This document shows, piece after piece, positions 54,429 through 62,511 of a stretch of 64,000 nt of DNA (position 1 is its first letter; each line of letters begins with the position of its first letter). Where the stretch lies: the NCBI GenBank assembly GCA_049516835.1, contig JBEKSR010000002.1, positions 51,744-115,743 of the forward strand, read 5' to 3'. Below the pieces are notes generated by a model. It worked only from the letters and a program-made list of their open reading frames with translations, ran no database searches and was not told the DNA's origin. This DNA comes from Fen-178 sp049516835 (GTDB taxonomy: Bacteria; Acidobacteriota; Terriglobia; Bryobacterales; Bryobacteraceae). The translations under genes and the position numbers were made by a program.

Positions 54429-54629
54429 TCAGGTTAATTCTTCCAGCAGGTCGAGATCCTTGAGCAAGAGATCGCTCACGACGTCGGCAAGATCGCGGCC
54501 CTTCCTTTCCGCGATGCGCTCCAAACGCTTCTGCAACCGGCCGTCAAGGTAGATAGGCAACCGCAAGCGCGCTCCCTTGCGGTAGAACTTACCTCGCTCT
54601 GCTTTGGAAAAATCGTAGTGTGGCTTCAT
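54429..54629 (-). CDS. BrnT-partner antitoxin, CopG-like
   Basis: 66 residues starting MKPHYDFSKAERGKFYR, the usual opening of small antitoxins paired with BrnT, followed by a ribbon-helix-helix-like segment (RLRLPIYLDGRLQKRLERIA, ERKGRDLADVVSDLLLKDLD). It lies 3 bases downstream of the toxin gene (toxin-first order). It should bind operator DNA as a dimer and repress the pair. Confidence 0.87.
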   Translation of the reverse strand: MKPHYDFSKAERGKFYRKGARLRLPIYLDGRLQKRLERIAERKGRDLADVVSDLLLKDLDLLEELT

Positions 54630-54632
54630 ATC

Positions 54633-54950
54633 TCAAAATCCTTGATACTGTGCTGGTTCTCTGCGGTCTGCCCGGCGCGCGGAGACCAGGCGTATCCTCG
54701 CGCTCGCTTTCTGGCCGGCATCCATCTCCTCCCGGAACGTGTGGCACACCACCAGCAGCACCCCAGCGCGATCCAATCCGAGAGTGATCCAACGCTCCTC
54801 TTGCTCGCTGTGTTCATCATCGAATATCGACATGGCTCTAGGATCGAGGAAAACTGTAGCGGCCCGCTCAAACGAAATGCCGTGTTCCCTCGCATTGCGA
54901 AGGGCCTTCGCCGGGTCCCACTCGAAGTGATGCTCGAACTGGCGCTCCAC
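54633..54950 (-). CDS. brnT: BrnT family toxin
   Basis: 105 residues, ATG 54950. Signature residues are all there: FEWDPAKALRNAREHGISFE, AATVFLDP, FDDEHSEQEERWITLG, LLVVCHTFRE and RIRLVSARRADRRE. BrnT is a RelE-fold ribonuclease that arrests translation under stress. Length and motifs are normal, so it should be active. First gene of the operon with the CopG-like antitoxin. Confidence 0.93.
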   Translation of the reverse strand: MERQFEHHFEWDPAKALRNAREHGISFERAATVFLDPRAMSIFDDEHSEQEERWITLGLDRAGVLLVVCHTFREEMDAGQKASARIRLVSARRADRREPAQYQGF

Positions 54951-55073
54951 TCAAGGATTATCTCATGAAGTCGAAGTTGCTTCGCCAGGAACCCCGTTCT
55001 GGCGGGTTGGGATCCCCCCGCCAAGCGCCCGTCCCGTCATGCCATCCTAAAATGAGCATATTGAGATAAGCCC

Positions 55074-57506
55074 TTGAAAACCAGCGCCGCCGTTCTAGAA
55101 TTCGAAGCCCTCCGCCAGTTGTTGGGCCGTTACATCTCCAGCCCGCTCGGCCGCCGCGAGCTGGAAAGAGTCGCTCCGCACGCCGATCGCGCGCGCCTGG
55201 CCGATGACCTCGCGGAAGCCGGCGAGGCCGTGGAATACCTGCGCGCGGCCACGCGCCCGCAGCCCGCCGGGCCCAGAGGGTGCCCCGGCGCCGCGATTCG
55301 CATCGATTTCTCCGGCCTGCCCGACGTCGAGCCGGCCGTCCACAAGCTGCGCATCGAAGGCGCCAGCCTCGACCCCAAGGAAATCTTCGATCTCTTCCTT
55401 CTGCTCGATCGCGCCGCCGACGCCAAATCGCTGATCGCCTCGGCCGCCGAGCGTTTCCCCCGCCTCGGCCGCCGCGCGCAAACCATCGGCGATTTCCGCG
55501 CCCTCCTGAAGGACCTCGAGGGCAAAATCCTGCCGGATGGCACGGTGGCCGATCATGCCAGCGTGGCGCTCGCCCGCCTGCGCCGCGACATCGAACGCCA
55601 GAAGAAGGCCATTCAGGAATCGCTCGAGCGCTTCCTGCGCGCCCACCGCGAAGAAGGCGTGCTCCAGGAGGAGTTCGTCACCATCCGCAACGAGCGCTTC
55701 GTGGTGCCGGTCATCGCCGGGCAGCGGCGCAAGCTCGATGGCGTGATCCACGCCGCCAGCTCCAGCGGGCACACCCTGTTCGTCGAGCCGCTCGAAACCA
55801 TCGACCTCAACAACGAGCTGGTGCGGCTCAACGAGGAAGAGGCGCGCGAGGTTCACCGCATTCTGCTCGAAATGACCGACCGCCTGCGCGCCTACGCCGG
55901 CTCGATTCGCCAGACGCTCGCCGCCATGGCGGAGTTGGAGCTGATCTTCGCCAAGGCGCGCTTTGCCGCCGAGTTCGATTGCGCCATCCCCAGGTTCGGC
56001 GACCGCCTCCGCCTCGACGACGCCCGCCATCCGCTGCTCGAGGACGTGCTGCGCCGCCGCCATAAGACGGCCGTGCCGGTCTCGCTCGAGCTCACCCGCG
56101 ACCGCCGCACCCTGCTGATCAGCGGCCCCAACACCGGCGGCAAGACCGTCACGCTCAAGACCGTGGGCCTGCTCAGCCTTATGGCGCAATCGGCCCTGCC
56201 CGTGCCCGCCGCCGAGGCCGAGTTCCCCCTCTTCGACCAGGTGCTGGCCGACATCGGCGACTATCAATCGATTCAGGAAAACCTCAGCACGTTTTCCGCG
56301 CACGTCTCCAACATCCGCGAGATGGCGCTCGACGTCACCCCCGATTCGCTGGTGCTTTTGGACGAGCTGGGCGCCGCCACCGATCCTGAAGAAGGCGGCG
56401 CGCTGGGTGTGGCCATCGTCGAGCATTTCCGCGCGGCCGGCGCTTACACCCTGGTATCCACGCACCTGTTGGCGCTCAAGATCTACGGCGCCGGAACCGA
56501 AGGCGTGGTCAACGGCTCCATGGGCTTCGATGAAGAGACCCTCGATCCCACGTTTCGCCTGAGTCTGGGCCTGCCGGGCAAATCGGCCGGCCTGGAAATC
56601 GCCACGCGGCTCGGCATGCCCGAGGACATCATGCGTCGCGCCCGCCAGTCCATGAGCGGCCGCGAGCGCGACGTCGCCCGATTCCTGGCTGAACTGCACC
56701 GCCGCGTCGAAGAGACCCAGGCGCTCGAGCGGAGCCTGCGCGAAAAGCTGGCGGAGCTCGAGAAGCGCGAGCGGGAGCTGGCGCGCGAATGGGAGAAACG
56801 CGAAACCGCCAAGCTCAAGGAGCTCGAGCGCCGCACCGAGCAGGCGCTGGCCCGCTTCGAGGAGCAGGCCCAGGAGACCATCGCCAAGATGGCGCAAACC
56901 GCCGACCGCCGCAAGGCCGGGCAGGAGGCGCAGCGCCGCGTCTCCAAGGTCAAACGCGAGATGCGGGAAGATTTCCAGACCACCGTGCTCGCCACCCAGG
57001 ACGATTCCCGGCAGGACCGCATCCGGCCGCTACGCATCGAAGAAGGCGCGCGCGTGCGATTGAAGGACGTGCGCGAGCCGGCGCGCGTGCGCCGCAAGCT
57101 GGGCGCGGACCGCATTGAAGTGGAGGCCGGCTTCATGAAGATGCAGGTCTCCATCGACGACGTAATCGAAGTCCTGCCCGAGGCCGGCGCCGGGGCGCCC
57201 TCTGGGCCCGGCAGGTTACCCCAGGGTGTGAGCTACAAGCCCGCGCCGGAGCTGGCGCCCGTGCACCAGGAGATCAACGTAATCGGCCAGCGCGCCGAGG
57301 AAGCGCGCGACGCGGTGGATGAATTCCTCGACCGCGCCGTAATGGCCACCGCCAGCCGCGTCCGCATCGTGCACGGCCACGGCATGGGGGTCCTCAAGAA
57401 GGTCATTGCCGAGTTGCTCGGCGGCCACCCGCACGTGGCCAAATTCTACCCGGCTCCCCAGCAGGAAGGCGGCGCCGGCGCCACCATCGTCGAGCTGAAA
57501 GAGTAG
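55074..57506 (+). CDS. mutS2: MutS2 family protein (Smr-domain)
   Basis: 810 residues, TTG start at 55074 (best fit to the family N-terminus TSAAVLEFEALRQLLGRYIS). It has the clamp/lever helices, the ABC ATPase with Walker A about residue 351 (ISGPNTGGKTVTLKTVG), the signature region (STFSAHVSNIREM) and Walker B (LVLLDELGAATDPEEGGAL). A long coiled coil (550-650) and a C-terminal Smr domain (VRIVHGHGMGVLKKVIAELL) follow. The usual LDLRG of the Smr domain reads INVIGQ here, so nuclease activity may be altered. MutS2 acts on recombination intermediates or collided ribosomes rather than in mismatch repair. Confidence 0.95.
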   Translation: MKTSAAVLEFEALRQLLGRYISSPLGRRELERVAPHADRARLADDLAEAGEAVEYLRAATRPQPAGPRGCPGAAIRIDFSGLPDVEPAVHKLRIEGASLDPKEIFDLFLLLDRAADAKSLIASAAERFPRLGRRAQTIGDFRALLKDLEGKILPDGTVADHASVALARLRRDIERQKKAIQESLERFLRAHREEGVLQEEFVTIRNERFVVPVIAGQRRKLDGVIHAASSSGHTLFVEPLETIDLNNELVRLNEEEAREVHRILLEMTDRLRAYAGSIRQTLAAMAELELIFAKARFAAEFDCAIPRFGDRLRLDDARHPLLEDVLRRRHKTAVPVSLELTRDRRTLLISGPNTGGKTVTLKTVGLLSLMAQSALPVPAAEAEFPLFDQVLADIGDYQSIQENLSTFSAHVSNIREMALDVTPDSLVLLDELGAATDPEEGGALGVAIVEHFRAAGAYTLVSTHLLALKIYGAGTEGVVNGSMGFDEETLDPTFRLSLGLPGKSAGLEIATRLGMPEDIMRRARQSMSGRERDVARFLAELHRRVEETQALERSLREKLAELEKRERELAREWEKRETAKLKELERRTEQALARFEEQAQETIAKMAQTADRRKAGQEAQRRVSKVKREMREDFQTTVLATQDDSRQDRIRPLRIEEGARVRLKDVREPARVRRKLGADRIEVEAGFMKMQVSIDDVIEVLPEAGAGAPSGPGRLPQGVSYKPAPELAPVHQEINVIGQRAEEARDAVDEFLDRAVMATASRVRIVHGHGMGVLKKVIAELLGGHPHVAKFYPAPQQEGGAGATIVELKE

Positions 57507-57528
57507 GGGCCGGGCGTGCACGGCCGCC

Positions 57529-57552
57529 GATTCGCGCGATGATGGATTCGGA
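57529..57552. repeat. 24-bp direct repeat, copy A
   Basis: GATTCGCGCGATGATGGATT followed by CGGA lies just before the nucleotidyltransferase start. A copy with two mismatches is at 58037-58060, before the ferritin gene. The pair brackets the nucleotidyltransferase gene and a hairpin-rich element. Confidence 0.75.
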
Positions 57553-57873
57553 ATGGGCATTGACGACAGCCTGACCCGGGAGATTGTCCACCGCCTGCTG
57601 GGTGTCACCAAGGCGGATAGGATTATTCTCTTCGGGTCGGCCGCGGCCGGGGCGATGACGCGGGACAGTGACATCGACCTTCTGATAGTGTCGCCTGCGC
57701 CAGCCAACACGATCGAGGAACACGTCAAATTGCGTCGATCTTTGCGCGGTCTGGGTTTCCCTTTCAACGTGTTCATCATCGCAACCGAGAAATTCGAAGA
57801 ATCGAAGAACATTTTTGGCGGGATCGCCTATCCGGCTCACAAGTATGGTCGCGTGATCTATGAAGCAGCCTGA
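57553..57873 (+). CDS. MNT-type nucleotidyltransferase domain protein
   Basis: 106 residues from ATG 57553. The polymerase-beta-like fold has FGSAAAGAMTRDSDIDLLIV (GSxxxGxxxxxSDhDL), the metal-binding Asp pair, and VFIIATEKFEESKNIFGG. Small MNT proteins usually act with a HEPN partner, AMPylating and silencing the HEPN RNase. No HEPN gene follows; instead there is a hairpin-rich stretch. It may be an orphan antitoxin or a remnant of such a module. Confidence 0.87.
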   Translation: MGIDDSLTREIVHRLLGVTKADRIILFGSAAAGAMTRDSDIDLLIVSPAPANTIEEHVKLRRSLRGLGFPFNVFIIATEKFEESKNIFGGIAYPAHKYGRVIYEAA

Positions 57874-57905
57874 GGTGGTGTTGCGTGACCGGGCCGGGTT
57901 CTTAA

Positions 57906-57987
57906 GCCCGAAGGGCGCAAGACCATAGCCCACGGCGCAAGCCGTCGGGAAGCCAGTACGCAGTCTGCGTAGCCCCGGAACCGGGGC
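57906..57987. repeat. Cluster of four short hairpins (structured element)
   Basis: Consecutive stems: GCCC-GAA-GGGC (57906-57916), CCCACGGC-GCAA-GCCGTCGGG (57929-57949, one bulge), ACGCAG-T-CTGCGT (57958-57970), GCCCCGG-AA-CCGGGGC (57972-57987). This density is far above background. It could be a dispersed REP-like element or a structured RNA such as an acidobacterial motif. It replaces the HEPN gene expected after an MNT gene. Confidence 0.7.
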
Positions 57988-58036
57988 GTAAGACGATGCC
58001 GCACAGCTTCGCTTGCCCGTTCGTAACCCCGCCTCT

Positions 58037-58060
58037 GATTCGCGCGATAATGAATTCGGA
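58037..58060. repeat. 24-bp direct repeat, copy B
   Basis: GATTCGCGCGATAATGAATT followed by CGGA, two mismatches from copy A at 57529. The GATAAT inside could serve as a -10 for the ferritin gene, whose ATG is 10 bases past the repeat. Confidence 0.75.
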
Positions 58061-58069
58061 GGCGAAGGT

Positions 58070-58573
58070 ATGAATCGAGCCAAAAGCATTCAATTACTGA
58101 ACAAAGCGGTTGCCGACGAACTGCAAGCGGTGCACCAGTACATGTATTTCCACTTTCACCTGGCGGACCAGGGCTTCGGGCCGCTGGCGATGCTGCTCAA
58201 GCAGACCGCCATCCAGGAAATGGGCCACGTCGAGTTGCTGGCCGAACGGATTCTGTTCCTGAAGGGCGACGTGGAGATGGTTGCGGCGGGCCCGGTGGAG
58301 AAGATCGTCGAACCGGAGGCCATCGTGGTCAAGGCCATGGCCATGGAAGACGGGAGCGCCCGGGATTACAACGCGGCGGCGCTCAAGTGCGCGGCCAATG
58401 CCGATTCCGCCTCCAAGCAGCTCTTTGAGCAACTGGTGAACGACGAGGAACGCCACTTCGACCAGTTCGAGAAGCAGCGCGACAACATCCAGCGTTTCGG
58501 CCCGAGCTATCTGGCCCTTCAGTCCTTCGGCGGCGGCGCGTCCCCAGGGGGCGCGGCGCCGGTCACAGGTTAG
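58070..58573 (+). CDS. Bacterioferritin-like ferritin-family protein
   Basis: 167 residues from ATG 58070 (GGAGG nine to thirteen bases upstream). The four-helix ferritin fold carries ferroxidase ligands in ADELQAVHQYMYFHFHL, AIQEMGHVELLAERI and LVNDEERHFDQFEKQ. It stores or oxidises iron and limits Fenton chemistry. The haem-binding Met of classical Bfr is uncertain here. The C-terminus adds a Gly/Ala-rich tail (SFGGGASPGGAAPVTG). It converges on the peroxiredoxin gene, overlapping it by 11 bases; both fit oxidative-stress defence. Confidence 0.88.
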   Translation: MNRAKSIQLLNKAVADELQAVHQYMYFHFHLADQGFGPLAMLLKQTAIQEMGHVELLAERILFLKGDVEMVAAGPVEKIVEPEAIVVKAMAMEDGSARDYNAAALKCAANADSASKQLFEQLVNDEERHFDQFEKQRDNIQRFGPSYLALQSFGGGASPGGAAPVTG

Positions 58574-59015
58574 CCAGCACTTCCGCCGCGTGCCCTTTGG
58601 CCTTGACCTGGGCGTAGATCTTCTCGATTTTTCCGTCCGGCCCAATGACGAAGGTGGTGCGCTCGATGCCCATCGCCTTCTTGCCGTACATGTTCTTCTC
58701 TTTCCATGCGCCGTAGGCTTGGGCCGCGGCCCTGTCTTCATCCGCCAGCAGCGTGAACGGCAGATCGAACTTGGCTTTGAAACCGGCCTGCGCCGCCGGC
58801 TTGTCGGGCGAAACGCCCACCACCGCCGCGCCCTTCTTCGCAAACGCCTGGATGCCGTCGCGAAACTCGCAGGCCTCCGTGGTGCAGCCCGGCGTGTTGG
58901 CCCTCGGGTAAAAGTACAGCACCACGCGCTTTCCTTTCAGGCCCGACAGCCGGAAATCGCCGCCCGTGTCCGTGTGAAGGCGAATATCGGGAGCTTTGTC
59001 GCCAACCTTCAACAT
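58563..59015 (-). CDS. bcp: Peroxiredoxin, BCP/PrxQ type
   Basis: 150 residues, ATG 59015. Thiol peroxidase with peroxidatic Cys44 and resolving Cys49 in ANTPGCTTEACEFRD, the 1-Cys/atypical 2-Cys arrangement of BCP. Other blocks: LKVGDKAPDIRLHTDTGG, VVLYFYPR, VVGVSPDKPA, GIERTTFVIGPDGKI. It reduces peroxides using thioredoxin. It lies 3 bases after gatB and is probably cotranscribed. Confidence 0.95.
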   Translation of the reverse strand: MLKVGDKAPDIRLHTDTGGDFRLSGLKGKRVVLYFYPRANTPGCTTEACEFRDGIQAFAKKGAAVVGVSPDKPAAQAGFKAKFDLPFTLLADEDRAAAQAYGAWKEKNMYGKKAMGIERTTFVIGPDGKIEKIYAQVKAKGHAAEVLANL

Positions 59016-59018
59016 GCA

Positions 59019-60497
59019 TCACCCCAGTTTTTGCCTGAACAAATCGGTCACCAGCGCCACGTTTGCCTGTCCGCGCGTGGCCCTCATCGCCTGGCCCACC
59101 AGGAAGTTGATCACCGTGGTCTTCCCGCCTTTGTACTGCTCCACCTGCCTGGGGTTGCCGGCGATCACGTCCGCGATGATCTTCTCCAGCGCCCCCGTGT
59201 CGCTGATCTGCCGCAGCCCTTCGCGTTCCACGATGACGCCGGCCCGCTCGCCGGTGGAGAACATTTTCGGGAACACTTCCTTGGCGAGCTTTCCGGAAAG
59301 TTCGCCCTGGGCGATCAGCTTCACCAGTTCGCCCAGGTTCTCGGGACCGACGGGCGATTCCGCGATCTCCTTCCCCTCGGCCTTGAGCAGGCCCATCAGG
59401 TCGCCCATCACCCAGTTGGCCGCGGTCTTCGGGTCGCCCGAGACCTTGGCCGCCGTTTCGTAATACTCGCTCACCGCCCGCGTGGCCGTCAGGACTTCGG
59501 CGTCGTACTCGCGCAGCCCGTACTCCCCGATGAACCGCGCGCGCTTGCGGGCGGGCAACTCGGGCATCTTGGCCCGCACCTCCGCCAGCCACTTCTCGCC
59601 GATGCGCAACGGAACCAGGTCCGGCTCGGGGAAGTAACGGTAGTCGTGCGCCTGCTCCTTGCTGCGCATGCCGGCCGTCTCGCCCAAGTCCGGATTGTAG
59701 AGCCGCGTTTCCTGCTCCACTTTGCCGCCGCCCTCGATCACCCCGACCTGCCGCGCGATTTCGTAATCCAGCGCTTGCTTCAGAAAGCGGAATGAATTGA
59801 GGTTCTTGACTTCCGCCTTGATGCCCAACTTCTCCGCGCCCTTGATCCGCACCGAGACGTTGGCGTCGCAGCGCAAGTGCCCCTTCTCCATGTCGCAGGT
59901 GGAAACCTCGACGAACTGCAGCACCTGCTTCAATTCGGTGAGGAAGGCGAAAGCCTCGTCGGAGCTGCGCATATCGGGCTCGGTGACGATTTCGGCCAGC
60001 GGCGTGCCGGAACGGTTGAGGTCCACATAGGAGTACCGGTCCGAATCCCGGAAGCCGTCATGGATGCTCTTGCCCGCGTCGTCCTCCATGTGGACGCGCG
60101 TCACGCCGATGCGCCGGGCGGCGCCATTCACCACGATATCGACGTAGCCGTGCTCCCCCAGCGGCTCGTCATATTGCGAGATCTGGTAGCCCTTGGGCAG
60201 GTCCGGATAAAAGTAGTTCTTGCGCGCGAAACGCGATTTGGGGTTGATCCGGCAGTCCAGCGCCAGCGCGCCCTTGATGGCCAGTTCCACCGCCTCGCGG
60301 CTGAGCACCGGCAACGCCCCCGGCAGCCCCAGGCACACGGGGCAGACGTTGGTATTCGGCGGCGCGCCGAAACTCGTGGGGCATCCGCAAAAAATCTTGG
60401 TCGCGGTGGCAAGCTGCACGTGCACTTCGAGGCCGATGACCGGCTCGTAGCGCGCAATCGCTTCGGGAGTGGCCACGGCGGGGGGGGAAGAAGACAT
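59019..60497 (-). CDS. gatB: Asp-tRNA(Asn)/Glu-tRNA(Gln) amidotransferase subunit B
   Basis: 492 residues, ATG 60497. Kinase-like domain with YEPVIGLEVHVQLATATKIF, the zinc site CGCPTSFGAPPNTNVCPVC, SRFARKNYFYPDLPKGYQIS and DLNRSGTPLAEIVTEPD. The tail domain is YqeY-like (ANWVMGDLMGLLK, PRQVEQYKGGKTTVINFLVG). Partner of GatA and GatC, which are not in the window, in indirect synthesis of Gln-tRNA(Gln) and/or Asn-tRNA(Asn). Middle of a lipoprotein-gatB-bcp run on the minus strand. Confidence 0.97.
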   Translation of the reverse strand: MSSSPPAVATPEAIARYEPVIGLEVHVQLATATKIFCGCPTSFGAPPNTNVCPVCLGLPGALPVLSREAVELAIKGALALDCRINPKSRFARKNYFYPDLPKGYQISQYDEPLGEHGYVDIVVNGAARRIGVTRVHMEDDAGKSIHDGFRDSDRYSYVDLNRSGTPLAEIVTEPDMRSSDEAFAFLTELKQVLQFVEVSTCDMEKGHLRCDANVSVRIKGAEKLGIKAEVKNLNSFRFLKQALDYEIARQVGVIEGGGKVEQETRLYNPDLGETAGMRSKEQAHDYRYFPEPDLVPLRIGEKWLAEVRAKMPELPARKRARFIGEYGLREYDAEVLTATRAVSEYYETAAKVSGDPKTAANWVMGDLMGLLKAEGKEIAESPVGPENLGELVKLIAQGELSGKLAKEVFPKMFSTGERAGVIVEREGLRQISDTGALEKIIADVIAGNPRQVEQYKGGKTTVINFLVGQAMRATRGQANVALVTDLFRQKLG

Positions 60498-60533
60498 GGT
60501 GTCTTCCTATTATAGAGGCCCGCTCGCCGGCGG

Positions 60534-60944
60534 TCATCGCGGCTTAGCCGCCGCTAGCCGCTTCTCCAACTCCCGCACGAACTGCTGGAGCGCTCTGCGG
60601 TCGGCCTGCTGCCATTTCACCACCACGAAATACCGCCCCCGATTGAAGAACACCGTATCCGCCGCCGGCCGCCAGCGCTGCGCCAGATCGAGCCCCACGC
60701 CAAACGAGCTCAGCTCGTAAACGCGCGCCTCGAGCTTTCCGGGGCCTTCGTAGGCCGCTACCTGGAGACGCTCGACGCTGGTGCGCGGCACCGGGTCCGG
60801 CGCTTCCGAAACCGCCAGGTTCCGCACGGCCGCGCGCCGCCAGACGTTGGCAACCGTTTCCGGGAAAAGGTCCGCCGGCGGCGGCGCGTTTCTCCCGCAG
60901 GCGCCGAGCGCGAGTGCCAGCCACATCCAGTTGCGGCGCGACAT
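60534..60944 (-). CDS. Putative lipoprotein (DUF6599-like)
   Basis: 136 residues from ATG 60944, chosen because it gives a lipoprotein signal MSRRNWMWLALALGACGRNA with Cys at the lipobox; ATG 60962 would add six residues. The mature part contains LFPETVANVWRRAAVRNLAV, LQVAAYEGPGKLEARVYELS, GRYFVVVKWQQ and a helical end. It resembles short DUF6599-type proteins of acidobacteria, by memory only. It ends 36 bases before gatB and may be its leader cistron. Confidence 0.7.
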   Translation of the reverse strand: MSRRNWMWLALALGACGRNAPPPADLFPETVANVWRRAAVRNLAVSEAPDPVPRTSVERLQVAAYEGPGKLEARVYELSSFGVGLDLAQRWRPAADTVFFNRGRYFVVVKWQQADRRALQQFVRELEKRLAAAKPR

Positions 60945-60995
60945 CAGCTTCAATTCTTGCATGGCGCTAACGGTCGCGGTGATACCATCGCAGTT

Positions 60996-61139
60996 ATGGC
61001 GAAGTTTAAGCCGGCAAAAGGGAAAGCCAGGAAGACTCGCGCTCCGCAGGGCGGTGTCCCCTGCGTCATTCTGGTCATTTCCGGCATGTTGCTGGTCATG
61101 CTTTTCCTCTACTACGTGATGAAAAATGCGTACCGATAA
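60996..61139 (+). CDS. Small single-pass membrane protein (47 aa)
   Basis: 47 residues from ATG 60996: a very basic N-terminal tail (MAKFKPAKGKARKTRA), then one membrane helix (CVILVISGMLLVMLFLYYVM). It overlaps the rph start by 14 bases in another frame, so it is probably translated from the rph mRNA. No family recognised. Confidence 0.6.
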   Translation: MAKFKPAKGKARKTRAPQGGVPCVILVISGMLLVMLFLYYVMKNAYR

Positions 61140-61842
61140 CCGCCAGCCCGCCGAAATACGCCCGGTCGAGATCGTCACCGGATGCCTCATGACCGCGGAG
61201 GGATCCGCGCTGATCAAAGTCGGAAACACGCACGTGCTGTGCGCCGCCACCGTGGAAGACACCGTGCCGCACTTCCTCCGCAACAGCGGCAAAGGGTGGG
61301 TGACGGCGGAATACTCGATGCTGCCCAGGGCCACGGCCAAGCGCACGCCGCGCGAGGTCACCAAGGGCCGGCCCTCCGGAAGAACTCACGAAATCCAGCG
61401 GCTGATTGGCCGCTCCATGCGCTCGGTGGTCGATATGGCGGCTCTGGGCGAACGAACCGTGGTGCTCGATTGCGACGTGCTCCAGGCGGACGGCGGCACG
61501 CGCACCGCCTCCATCACCGGGGCGTTCGTGGCTCTGGCGCTGGCGCTCCGCCAGTTCGTCGATTTCGGCCGGCTCAAAACCATGCCGGTCCTGGATTTCG
61601 TCGCCGCCACCAGCGTGGGCCTGGTGGACGGCGTCCCCATGCTGGATCTCTGCTACGACGAAGATTCCCGCGCGGGGGTGGATATGAACGTGGTCATGAC
61701 CGGCGCCGGCAGGTTCGTCGAGGTGCAGGCCACCGCCGAGCACACCCTCTTCGACGACCAGCAGATGGCGCAGCTTGTGACCCTGGCGCGCGCCGGCATC
61801 GCCCAGATCATCGAAATTCAGAAGAAGGTGGCGCGGATTTGA
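61126..61842 (+). CDS. rph: Ribonuclease PH
   Basis: 238 residues, ATG 61126. Phosphorolytic 3' exoribonuclease that trims tRNA 3' ends. Conserved blocks: EGSALIKVGNTHVLCAATVE, WVTAEYSMLPRATAKRTPRE, GRTHEIQRLIGRSMRSVVDM, DCDVLQADGGTRTASITGAF and GRFVEVQATAEHTLFD. The stop overlaps the rdgB TTG start (TTGA), the common rph-rdgB pairing. Confidence 0.97.
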   Translation: MRTDNRQPAEIRPVEIVTGCLMTAEGSALIKVGNTHVLCAATVEDTVPHFLRNSGKGWVTAEYSMLPRATAKRTPREVTKGRPSGRTHEIQRLIGRSMRSVVDMAALGERTVVLDCDVLQADGGTRTASITGAFVALALALRQFVDFGRLKTMPVLDFVAATSVGLVDGVPMLDLCYDEDSRAGVDMNVVMTGAGRFVEVQATAEHTLFDDQQMAQLVTLARAGIAQIIEIQKKVARI

Positions 61843-62405
61843 TCAGGCTCTTCTGCGCCACCGGCAATCCCGGAAAGCTGCGCGAATTCCAAAGCCACAG
61901 CCCCATCTCCATCGAGACCCTCCCCGACTTCCGGCGGATTCCGCCCTGCGTCGAGGACGGCGACACCTTCGAAGAGAACGCCGTCGTCAAAGCGCGCCAC
62001 TACGCCCCCTACGCATCCGGCTTGCTCTTCGCGGACGATTCAGGTCTGGAAGTGGACGCGCTGGGCGGCGCGCCCGGCGTTCATTCCGCCCGCTTCTCCG
62101 GCCCGCACTCCACCGACGAGGCCAACAACCGCCTGCTGCTCGAGAAGCTGCGCGGCGTGGCCAACCGGACGGCGCGTTTCGTCTGCGTAATCGCGCTGGT
62201 CGAAGGCGAGCGTCTCCGTGGCGTCTTTCGCGGCGCGGCGGCGGGCGTCATCCTCGACGAGCCGCGCGGCTCCGCCGGCTTCGGATACGATCCGCTGTTC
62301 TACTGTCCGGCGCTCGGCCTCACTTTCGGAGAAGCCTCCGCCGGCCAGAAGTTCTCCCTCAGCCATCGCGGCCAGGCGCTCCGGGCCATGCTGGCCGCCC
62401 TGTAG
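61839..62405 (+). CDS. rdgB: dITP/XTP pyrophosphatase (RdgB/HAM1)
   Basis: 188 residues; the TTG start 61839 overlaps the rph stop and has AAGGTGG 8-14 bases upstream. Motifs: FCATGNPGKLREFQ, DDSGLEVDALGGAPGVHSAR, GSAGFGYDPLFYCP and SLSHRGQALRAML. It removes non-canonical purine nucleoside triphosphates. Translationally coupled to rph. Confidence 0.96.
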   Translation: MIRLFCATGNPGKLREFQSHSPISIETLPDFRRIPPCVEDGDTFEENAVVKARHYAPYASGLLFADDSGLEVDALGGAPGVHSARFSGPHSTDEANNRLLLEKLRGVANRTARFVCVIALVEGERLRGVFRGAAAGVILDEPRGSAGFGYDPLFYCPALGLTFGEASAGQKFSLSHRGQALRAMLAAL

Positions 62406-62511
62406 TTTCAGGCCGCGCCAGCCTCCCAACAACCTTGTCACGGCGATTTGCCGGGTCCGGCTCCGCCGATTTCTCTTTCAAACCCAAAACATTTGCGGTA
62501 GATTATGTTGT

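Noticed and set aside
55095..56897. 600-codon minus-strand frame
   Set aside because: Antisense shadow of mutS2 created by high GC at third positions.
57895..58010. Hairpin cluster considered as a tRNA or rRNA fragment
   Set aside because: Stem spacing does not fit a cloverleaf and there is no CCA end or TpsiC-loop motif.
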